This document shows positions 39,701 through 48,375 of a stretch of 64,000 bases of DNA, piece after piece. Under the pieces are notes generated by a model that made no database searches, had not been told where the DNA came from, and saw only the letters and a list, made by a program, of their open reading frames with translations. The position numbers and the translations under genes were made by a program. The stretch's first letter is position 1. The number at the start of each line of letters is the position of its first letter. This stretch comes from Sycobia sp. Sy_11 (lineage: Eukaryota; Arthropoda; Insecta; Hymenoptera; Epichrysomallidae). The stretch covers positions 131,501 to 195,500 of the forward strand of contig JACCIC010000140.1 of the NCBI GenBank assembly GCA_018907035.1, written 5' to 3'.

Positions 39701-40259
39701 TCTCTAAAAATGCCATTTAGGGAGATTATTTTGAAAAAACTATTTTCATTCATAATTTTAACAGCTGGTTATAAAGTTTTATTTTTTGTATTCATGCTTT
39801 AAAATACATCTGAAACACAATAATAATGGCTTTGGTACTGTTTAAGTTGCTTAGATTTGATCACTTTCATATTTACTTTAGTATGAATCATTCATGATTC
39901 ACACAAAGGCTTATCTTATCTAGAAATATGCACATTTGTTAAGATCACCTTGATATTTTCTAGATGTTAAAATTTTTAAATTAAATAATATCTTTAAAAA
40001 TACAAATTCAATAATTAAAATTTTTATTGCAGCTACAAAAATATTTTAATGCAATTTTAAATAAGATTATTGGTTTATTATAAAAATTTAATTAACATCA
40101 ATTTTCTATTTATAATATTTTGTATAGGATGATGGACCAGCAGCATCAGATATTAGTCCCTGGTTGGTTGCAGATCCAGCTCAACCGCCAGCAACTACTC
40201 CAAGTCTTGCGAAGCACACTGTAATAACTCGCAAAACGGTCATTACGACACAACTTTAG
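36407..40259 (+). CDS. yrt: Yurt, FERM-domain protein of the EPB41L5 family
   Basis: Yurt acts at the lateral membrane of epithelia and limits Crumbs activity, which sets apical domain size, and it supports septate junction function. Coding exons are 36407-36559, 36775-36922, 37036-37212, 37305-38000, 38292-38743, 39085-39579 and 40128-40259. They are phase-consistent, total 2253 nt and give 750 residues. The FERM F1 lobe is at about 40-115, F2 at 115-225 and F3 at 235-345; signatures are [42 protein letters not shown] and [15 protein letters not shown]-adjacent segment ([20 protein letters not shown], then [11 protein letters not shown]) follows. The tail is disordered and holds five NPF tripeptides. 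The protein ends in TTQL, a class I PDZ-ligand pattern. The start ATG opens [15 protein letters not shown], a basic N-terminus as in EPB41L5. The FERM core is near-identical in pattern to vertebrate EPB41L5, so confidence is high. Confidence 0.95.
36637..36695. repeat. yrt: (AT)n in yurt intron 1
   Basis: A run of about 58 bp lies in the 215-nt first intron of yurt, about 80 bp before the exon 2 acceptor. Confidence 0.97.
37305..38000 (+). CDS. yrt: yurt exon 4: end of F2, F3 lobe and FERM-adjacent domain
   Basis: The exon begins with SELGDYDS after a split Ser codon and holds the most conserved part of the protein, including [20 protein letters not shown] and [14 protein letters not shown]. 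Its donor is the weaker gtcagt; without splicing the frame adds Gly-Gln and stops at TAG (38006-38008). A short FERM-only isoform through intron retention is therefore possible. Confidence 0.93.
39085..39579 (+). CDS. yrt: yurt exon 6, NPF-rich tail
   Basis: The exon encodes five NPF tripeptides: two in [10 protein letters not shown] and three in [20 protein letters not shown]. It is otherwise Ser/Thr/Pro-rich. Acceptor atttag and donor gtaaga are both phase 0. NPF is the ligand of EH domains (Eps15, EHD and intersectin families), so an endocytic link is inferred. Confidence 0.88.
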
Positions 40260-40858
40260 ATTTTTAGAAACATCAGTGCATTTATTTGCAAACATATCGC
40301 AACTGATACTGCGACATAGTATTACTATTTATAACAGATTTAAGTTCAAGCTTTGAATCCAACGAAAGCACGTCTTTATAATATGTATTGTGAAATCAAA
40401 AGTTAATTCTGCCGTCCTGAATAATTTTTCTTTACTGGTGCTACCATTGCTTTTATCAACTATGATTTTATTACTTTGTAGATAGATATTGTAATCCTTA
40501 ACAAGTAAAACTATAGCAAAATTTTGAAAAATTTTCAGATTCTAGTAGATTGCGTGCCATGTTTCTTAAAAAGGCAGTTTTTCTTACCAACGAAAAAGAT
40601 TCTTTCATAACTTTAAAAACTGTGATGCCATCATTTTTACTAAAACTTAACAAAATTTCGTATTTTTACGAATCTTCTTCCTAAGCGTCTATTTTTCAAA
40701 AATTTTAAAAGACTGGAATTTTTTCTATCTTTCTAGAAAAATTTATAATACAAGAAAAAATTTATTATATTAAATGCGGCCTTATAAGATATATAATTAT
40801 ATATCGTAGATGTTGAATAGTTTAATGTAACGTAACACAAGTTGCCTTGCGTATTCAT

Positions 40859-40864
40859 AATAAA
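40859..40864 (+). terminator. yrt: Candidate yurt polyadenylation signal
   Basis: AATAAA lies about 600 nt past the yurt stop and is followed by T-rich sequence. It sits about 540 nt before the stop of the convergent gene. Confidence 0.35.
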
Positions 40865-41076
40865 AATCATTTTTATGCTTCTTGTTCCACTGCTTATATA
40901 TAAGTATTTATAAAATTTTAATCTATAAATCGGTTTAAAATTTGCTTCTCAGATTTTATTAAAAACTAAGCAATCTTGTATTATTGATGTAAAAATTATG
41001 TATTATCAAGAATTTTAAAATATCAAATGAGAAGTATTTTTACACAAATTTCTATTGTATATTTTAAAGAATTATT

Positions 41077-41082
41077 TTTATT
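41077..41082 (-). terminator. Candidate polyadenylation signal of TPX2-like gene
   Basis: AATAAA on the minus strand lies about 320 nt beyond the stop, inside an A-rich (minus strand) stretch. Further copies lie near 41233-41250. The 3' ends of this gene and yurt are convergent within about 1.1 kb. Confidence 0.3.
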
Positions 41083-41401
41083 TTTTTTTTGCGTTGGTGT
41101 GAATGAACGTTTTTTGGATTGATTCCAAAACAGACCAATCAATATACTCGTCATAATCTGTATATCTTTTACTCTTCTTTATAGAGGTAGACAATAATTT
41201 TATAAAATTGTTGCTTATAAGAATTCATTTAAATTTTATTTTAATTTTATTTAATGTAGACTCAAACAAACTTAATATTAGGTACTTAAAACAAGTTAGA
41301 CATTATATGTGTATAAAATAATTTTTAAGTCATTGAGCGTAAAAAATTGTTCTTAGAAAAATTAATAAATGAAATTTTAATCATCATAACCGTTTTAAAC
41401 G

Positions 41402-41569
41402 TTATTTTGAGCTCAGGTTTCTGCGCTGGCCCAATTTCGGCGACATAGGAATTGTTATCTGGCGTTTCTTTACAATGGGCAGTCCTGAGATCTTGTGAAT
41501 AGAGGAAGCTTTAAAAGCTGTCATTTTTTGGGCATCAATTCTTTTCCGATCGGTGTAGCTTGTCATTCG
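41402..41569 (-). CDS. TPX2-like gene, terminal exon with TPX2-type C-terminus
   Basis: Acceptor gatattacag precedes RMTSYTDRKRIDAQKMTAFK. The exon ends with ITIPMSPKLGQRRNLSSK and TAA. The order helix, then FKA-type motif, then (I/V)PxSPK followed by basic residues copies the end of vertebrate TPX2. This exon carries most of the evidence for the family call. Confidence 0.65.
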   Translation of the reverse strand, partial: RMTSYTDRKRIDAQKMTAFKASSIHKISGLPIVKKRQITIPMSPKLGQRRNLSSK

Positions 41570-42870
41570 CTGTAATATCACGAAAATGTATTAAAAAAAA
41601 AAAAACAAATAAAAATAATATATTGATTTATATTGTGTTTCTTCCTATATTGTATTTTACATATAAAAGAAATAAAGTATATTAATTTTTGTGGATGCGC
41701 GTTGTATAATTTTTATCTCTCAAATATTGTAAGACAGCCTCCCATCCCAACGGCAATTTTCAGCATTAATTTACCCGAAGAATGATCGGCAGATATTAAA
41801 AAATGTACAACGTCACGCGCTTAGAAATGCTTGCACAAGCCTGCCGCGCAAAGCGCGACTCTCTCGTCTCTCGAGAGCATATTACTTGTCACAAGTGAAA
41901 CCCATGGATCGTATCATGTATTTACGACACTCGATCGAAACGAGCCGTACGTATAATATTTTCGCTCACCTCGTGCGCGAACGGATACGTTTCTTTGCCA
42001 CGGGGCCGCTCGCAGTCGTTTGCGGCCCCCTCCCTCGCGCACTCCAAGCGCGCCGATAATTTCGTGGATTTTGCCGTGCTCCCATCGAACGTCCCGCGCC
42101 CCCCGTTTTTCGACGCACCGGGGCGATGTCTATTGTTATTATCATCATCATCATCATCATCATCATCATAATTTGCCCGGCTGCTCGGCGTTTCCCGGGC
42201 CGATAGCGTCGGCAAGAAGGCCCGCCCGATAAGACAATTCGATCGCTTGTTCAATATTGACTTGCGCTGCGAGACTGCCATCAGCTTGGGCGAGTTTTTA
42301 GCGGACTCCCCTCTCTTCTCCCTCAATTTCGCTCTTATGGCCGTCAAGAGCTTGGGCGATTTGGGAATTTTCGGGGTCAGCTTCAGAATTGGCGTATTGC
42401 CCTCGACTTTATTCGACCTCCGCTTTTTCACCTGGAAAATTCAATAAATTCCCGTACTTGGCCAATATTGATTGAATAAACGAGTTCGGGATAAAAATGA
42501 AATTCATTGCGATTCGACGCGTTTTGCTTTTTAAAAATATTTACCGTATAATTAATGGTCCTTCTGAAAGGGGCGACTTTCTGAACTTTTTTCAGTCCGA
42601 CAGTGGCCAAATTGTCCTGCAAAAAACAATAAATTCTTCCAAATAAAGTGTATATTAATTGAAAGCAGAAAACTACCTAATAATTTTTTTTTTTTTTTTT
42701 GTTGCTGTTTATTTTCATTTATATACCGATTGTATTTTCATGTTTGTTTTAAATTCACGCTTAAATTTGTCCGTAATGGATGCGGTGTCTTCTCGGCAAC
42801 TCTGCTTCTTTAAAGAAGTGCAAACAGTTTTCCTGTCTGGGGCCGGCTATAAAATTACACACATACACAC

Positions 42871-42924
<54 letters not shown>

Positions 42925-43380
42925 ACACATATATATATCTTGTGAGATAGTATAATATTTATATTATATATATAATATACGAAGTTTTTATGATATTTAA
43001 AGATGATAAATGATATTACAAGATGTTGCTCCGTGTTTTCTTCGTTTCTCAACAATTGTATCAGATCTCGCGGCTGTCTGCAATAAAGTTTACATGCTTT
43101 ATGTATTAATTGTGCAGAATTTTTAAAGGCGTTTTTGTAAAAAAAAAAAAATAAAAAAAAATTATGTATACATATAACGTATATACGTACTTGATTTTTG
43201 CGTCATTAGTTGCACAGTCGCTCAGCGACCGCAAATTCAGACGACCTAATTATATAACGGGAGATCCATTAGCAAATATAAGATAATTTTGCAATATTAT
43301 AAATATTTCAAACTCTATAATAATCTGTATATTTCGTTCCATTTGGTATGCGTGCAGCATGTAGTAATTTGATGTAAAAA

Positions 43381-43413
<33 letters not shown>

Positions 43414-43910
43414 AATTACAACTTTTACACTTTTCATGGAATGCAAATTGATCTATATACATCATATTACGGTCGATCTAAAGCACGGACAAAAGAAACC
43501 TGCAACAAAAAGCACACGCCAAACAAAAAAAAAAAAACAAAAAAAAAAACGACGCGTCAATTACACGTTAAAGTAAAAAAAAAAAAAAACAAAAAAACAT
43601 GTATATATATCGGTGATGCACGGAGCTCGCATAATTTCCCCCCCCCCTCCCCCACGCTCTGCTCACCGCGTGTACCGAAAATCGGACGCGGCGCGAAGTC
43701 GATCCCCGGATGCAGGCGTATCGTGCCGGCGCCGTCCTCCTCCCCGTCCGCCTCGGCGAAGCTCCGCAGCCCGCCTGTCCTCGAGCCGTTCGGGGTCTCG
43801 CGGGGCGTGGACGTGCAGCATCCCGACAGTATCAGGGAGGCGTCGGCGGGCCAGTCGAGGGGGCAGCAGGACTGGATCGTCTCGGGGCGGCTCTCACCCT
43901 TGGCGCTCAT
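41402..43910 (-). CDS. TPX2-like basic protein (probable spindle-assembly factor)
   Basis: TPX2 proteins bind microtubules, target Aurora A and kinesin-5 to spindles, and answer to Ran-GTP. Minus-strand exons in order are 43910-43667, 43245-43191, 43077-43020, 42846-42727, 42616-42545, 42431-41970 and 41569-41402. All splice phases match, totalling 1179 nt and 392 residues. The C-terminal 45 residues (MTAFKASSIHKISGLPIV, then ITIPMSPKLGQRR) resemble the last block of vertebrate TPX2, where a KANPIRKYQGL-like motif is followed by LTVPVSPKFSTR. A middle segment, TPILKLTPKIPKSPKLLTAI, also has the TPX2 pattern of Pro-Ser-Pro-Lys repeats followed by basic residues. The protein is strongly basic and much shorter than vertebrate TPX2 (about 750 residues), like the reduced fly homologue Mei-38/Ssp1. 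No clear Aurora-binding N-terminal motif was seen. The two smallest exons are supported only by phase and splice sites. An unrelated basic nuclear protein remains possible. Confidence 0.6.
41970..42431 (-). CDS. TPX2-like gene, main basic exon
   Basis: The exon begins VKKRRSNKVEGNTPILKLTP and ends FAHE at a gtgagc donor, phase 0 at both ends. It contains the Lys-Pro-Ser-Pro-Lys region and, later, an Asp run of nine followed by Asn, encoded by an ATC repeat on the plus strand at about 42142-42171. Confidence 0.65.
42872..42921. repeat. (AT)n in TPX2-like intron
   Basis: A near-perfect AT run of about 50 bp lies just upstream (minus-strand sense) of the 42727-42846 exon, flanked by ACACAC. Confidence 0.95.
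43020..43077 (-). CDS. TPX2-like gene, 58-nt exon
   Basis: Acceptor attgcag and donor gtaata enclose QPRDLIQLLRNEENTEQHL. Phase 2 entry and phase 0 exit match the flanking exons exactly. The peptide is predicted to be helical. Confidence 0.5.
43191..43245 (-). CDS. TPX2-like gene, 55-nt exon
   Basis: The exon is bounded by attag and gtacgt and is open only in the frame required by its neighbours, encoding GRLNLRSLSDCATNDAKIK with both end codons split. It enters in phase 1 and leaves in phase 2. The acceptor has a poor pyrimidine tract, so transcript support would be needed. Confidence 0.5.
43667..43910 (-). CDS. TPX2-like gene, first coding exon
   Basis: The ATG at 43910-43908 opens MSAKGESRPETIQSCCPLDW. 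The reading frame runs through a GC-rich exon to FGTR and a gtgagc donor in phase 1. The C-rich stretch just inside the next intron would code for low-complexity sequence, which supports ending the exon here. Confidence 0.6.
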
Positions 43911-45694
43911 CGTCCCGCTTCCTTCGCATCACACGCGCGCGCGCGCGCGCGCGGAAGATTCTTTTAAGAACGTGTGTTTATGTTTATTTATTTATCTGTT
44001 TATTTATCTATTTATTCACGTATTATATTCATATACAATATGGCCAAGTTGTAGAATGCGCGATGCTTGAAGAACAATTTATTAACGTTTAACCGAGTGC
44101 ACAGCGATGTTATATATACCGTTTTAATTCTATTCTTATGGACGAACTGGACAAACGTCCGCGTGGTTCTGAAAATTCAAATGGGCGTTTATTACGATTC
44201 GATATACATTCTTGACCGACTTTAAGCAGCACAGTGTTTATATAACGATTTCGAGCAATTTGATAATAGCGCGAATCTTATATTTTGTTATTATCATCAG
44301 ATAATGTTTATATTGTGATGACTCTCTTAGTTGCTCGATAGGTATGCGAATATAATAAATTATTTAAGAGTATTTTCATGTGTGTGTGTGTGTGTATCTA
44401 TATATACTTATTCATTCGTACATAATATATATATATTTTTTTTTTATTTGCAACAAGTTAAGATTCAGCGAAACAGAAAAAGACTATATTGGGGAAACTG
44501 TTTATTATCTATTATATATACATATATATATTCACATACAGAATTTTCTTTATTTATGTAAATGAATTTCTGGATCCAATTGTATTTTTTGGTAGGAATT
44601 AAGACTGAAACTAATAGTTATATACACGAGAAAGTGAGTGAAATAAACAGAAATGATAAACAATACTTAACGATGCAAACTAAAATACATTATTTATTTA
44701 TTTATTTATTTATTCAAAATTCATTATTTATCCATTTCGTAATGAAAAGTGTAAAATATTTGAAAAAAATTCTCCAGAAAAGAAATAGTAACTTCAACGA
44801 AGATAAAAAGAGATTGATCGATCTAATCTTTTTATTTGTTGTAAATTTGTTGTAAATAGTTGTTTTTCAGCGAAAGCATTATTGTTATAAACATTTTGCG
44901 GCTTTTACAATTTTTAGTTTTAATAAATTATAAATGACTTAATACAATATCTTATAGTATACCAGTGGAAGCAGAAGAATTTTTTTCAATTTTTTCTTTC
45001 AGTTCGTCTAGTTACATTTGTTGAAATGCCGATTCTATTTTGAAGAATTTTCATCGGACGATTCTAAAGAAAATTTTTAAAGAACAGCCGATAGAATGAG
45101 AGTTGTAGGAGTAAAAAATATAAACGAATCTTTTTTGAAAAAAAAACATTGAATCGGCCAACCGCGTTTTTTCTTTTTCTTTTTTTTTAATACTTTTGAA
45201 TTTTCTTTGATAAGCCTTTTTGTTCATCAAAAATAGAGCTCCCGAGTCTCGTTGTTAATGAATTATAATACGTTTTACAAGTCACACCAGTAGCGGAGCG
45301 AGCATACATACAACCGAACATGTAGACTATTATATTACGTCAATTAAGTTTTCCGACGTTATAATACATTGTGAAAGACTTTACTGGTTTTGTTTTGGTA
45401 AGTTTTAGTTCATGGTATTCTCGCAGTGATTATATTTTCTATTTTTTATATACGTGCAAATAAAAGCACTGTATGAAATTATTTGTTTCTTCTTCTTCTT
45501 CTTCTTTTTTTTTATTTTTTAGTTTAAACTATATATATAAAATTTAGTGAGCTCCTGGTTTGAAAATCGTCCCGCGGTGTCTGCTCGTGCGGGAATCGGG
45601 AGCGTTGAGTATTGTCCATAGAAGAAGACGTAAATGGAAACGATCGTCTTTGTGTTTTATCTTGATGCTCCCGGCAAAATTTAGACGAACGGGT

Positions 45695-45695
45695 A

Positions 45696-45747
<52 letters not shown>
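45695..45747. repeat. (CA)n microsatellite
   Basis: A perfect run of about 53 bp lies in the intergenic gap between the TPX2-like gene and troponin T, about 60 bp before the hammerhead-like relic. Confidence 0.97.
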
Positions 45748-45794
45748 TGCTGAGAAAAATAATTGGTAGTCCAATTTTTAAAAATGCTTTAATT

Positions 45795-45850
45795 GTGTTT
45801 GGTTCCTGATGAGGAGCCGTAGCGAGCTGGAAACGTTGGACGACAACAAC
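45795..45850 (+). repeat. Hammerhead-ribozyme-like relic
   Basis: CTGATGA at 45806-45812 is followed 16 nt later by GGAAACGTTGGAC. This spacing and sequence resemble the core of the compact type I hammerheads carried by Penelope-like retroelements (CTGATGA, stem II, GAAACGTT). Stem I can form (GTTC/GGAC), but stem II is mispaired, so the copy is probably dead. Confidence 0.3.
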
Positions 45851-47568
45851 AGAAACTTCAATTCAGTATAGGTGGTGGGGACAGTCAAATTGTACTTTAC
45901 TGAGAAAAACATTTTTTTCAGCTAATAAAAATTTTTATTTCAGATTGGTCTACTAGGGTGATTTTAAACAAGGACAGTCTGATTGTCATTATAATTGTTA
46001 ATTAATTACACATTGATATGTATTAATATTAATATAAACATATATTAATATAATTATATATTATTTTTAATTTAATTGCACTGTAAGACCAATAGAAATA
46101 TTTGTTAATTTTAGTCAAATTTCTTTATCGTAAATTGCGTTGTGTCATTCCTGGAAAATCGCGCGAATTTCAAAACGTCCGTGCAGGATCATAATATTTA
46201 CCGCATTATCGTTGTCCACAATAGTATCCATTGACTCGGAACTTAACTAATTGACTTCGCGTAGTTTTGGGCATAGCTCAATAAGGATAATTGACATCTT
46301 TGCTTTTTTTCCCCATGTCAATATTACTTTTGCTCAAAAACAAATATGATTTTTGTGATCGATTTTTTTTGTGAAATTTTGCGTTAAAATAAGTAGCATA
46401 CATTGCGATGAATTTTTTTTTCTTGAAAGTTTGATAGTTCAGAGTTAGAAAAAACCTTTAGAGAAAGTCAGATGTTACAATCACCTATTATCTGCAAATA
46501 AGCAATGGGCTATAGTTCGGTCGTATCACTAGACCGAGAATGACGTTTTCAGTAAATTCTTTTTTTTTTTTCGCTCAATAGCGCAGGGTTCGTCCATTTA
46601 TGTACGACATTCGATTGGCAACGAGTGTCGGAAATTCCGACGAGCCACGGTACTTTTGATTCGCACCAGAAACACAGAGGCGGGACACGAACGTCCGGGT
46701 GCACGCGTCAGACGAAGTTAATTTTGTTTTCATTTTTTAAGACCAAATGTCAATTCGATTTGATTTTTATAATGAAAAAAAACTTTTTTTACCGTGAAAT
46801 CATCTGCGAGCATCGTATTCAAAGATCAATGGTTATTTTTTTATTTTAACTTAGTCAGTGAATTACGTACCACGTATAGTCTTAGTCGTCAATAATAATC
46901 GTAATCGTATCACCCGAAAGAATTGCTACTTACAACGCACTTCTTTATAACATACCTATTTTACGTGTACGCAAGCCAATTGACGATTTCCATCAAAAAC
47001 TACAATTTTTCTCGATGTTTCTTACATTTATTTTGATGATAATCCTGCAATTTAAGCATATGAAAATTTATGCCCATGTCGCACTTATATAATTCGTGAA
47101 AAATTATCTTATAGGCTTTGGAGAATGTATGTAATTGTGACTCGGTTAAGAAATCGAACAGCTGAGATCCATAATGCATACAATATGCTCTCATGCCCCA
47201 GTGTGATTATAAACTATGACTAATTTTAGCGTGCAATAGGCGGAAGTAAAATTAACAGTACATATACATTTATATTTCCAATAATGATATAGAGAAGATA
47301 AAATCATGGATAGCGTAAAATATTTTTATTCAGTATGAGAATTAAATCAATATATATATAATTTTTTTTCGTCCTTTCATAAAATTTTTCTTATCTTTTA
47401 ATATCTCATTTCTCGTATATAATCGCGTTACGAACAAAAAAACAATATTTTATCTTTCTTTCTTTCTTTTTTTTTTTATATCAGTTTAAAAATAATCGTA
47501 TTATAGAGGCGTGCGAACGCAATTTCTCGCACCCACGTTATAATATTATTTATTTGTTTATTTATATA

Positions 47569-47616
<48 letters not shown>

Positions 47617-48115
47617 TATATATAATAAAGAGTTAGGAAGGAACATGGGCACATAGAGGTAGATGCGGAAGAGTGAAAAGAGATGTAATTATACACATAT
47701 ATATATAGCGACGCGCTTATCGTGCATATTTATGACATGTACAATATAATATATAACATACAGGTGTGTACAATATAATAAGAAAAAAAAATAAGTAGAC
47801 AATAAAAGAGGAGAGATGGCTTTTTGAGTGTGGTGTTACGTATATCATGCGTGTGCGTAATAATAATAGTAATATAATAATAAGTAATAATAATAATTAT
47901 AATAATAATAATAATGCGTCCTCGACAATATTATTTAGTGTAAATTTTTTTTCTCTTTGCTCCCGGACAAAATAAATATAATAAATAATATTTATATATA
48001 TATTATCATGCGATAGTCGACGCTCGTACGTATATATGTAATATATATGTATATGTAATATCGCAAAGGGCTGATGACGATTTCATTCCTTCAATTTCGG
48101 CCCGCGTCCCATCAT

Positions 48116-48375
48116 CTACTCTTCCTCCTCCTCTTCCTCCTCCTCCTCCTCCTCCTCCTCTTCCTCTTCCTCCTCCTCTTCCTCCTCCTCCTCCTCCTCC
48201 TCTTCCTCCTCCTCGCCCTCCTCCTTCTCGCTACCCTCCTCCTCCTCCTCGTCGTCGAACTGGGGCTCCTCGAGGTCGTCGTCGGCCGCGGCCTTCACGT
48301 CCTCCTCGCCCTCGGGCGACTCTGGGTCTCCGGCCTTCTTGCCCGGCCTCTCACCGAACCACTTGGGCAGCTTCG
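48116..48375 (-). CDS. up: troponin T terminal exon with poly-Glu tail
   Basis: The exon begins TKLPKWFGERPGKKAGDPES and changes into an acidic segment (EEPQFDDEEEEEGSEKEEGE) ending in about 38 nearly uninterrupted Glu codons and TAG. Such tails are known in dipteran and hymenopteran flight-muscle troponin T. A plus-strand (GTT)n/T-rich tract just above 48375 forms the A-rich, poor polypyrimidine context before the acceptor aaacag. Confidence 0.93.

Larger units (their letters stand above)
44000..48115. other. Intergenic gap and troponin T 3' region
   Basis: Mostly AT-rich with no coding exon recognised. Small CpG-richer patches lie at 45560-45690 and 46590-46720. The part next to 48115 is probably troponin T 3'UTR, rich in minus-strand AATAAA copies around 47.5-47.9 kb. 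Confidence 0.5.

Noticed and set aside
43441..44092. Plus-strand frames of 159-209 codons over the first TPX2-like exon
   Set aside because: They mix poly-A-derived Lys runs with the antisense of the GC-rich coding exon; no domain seen.
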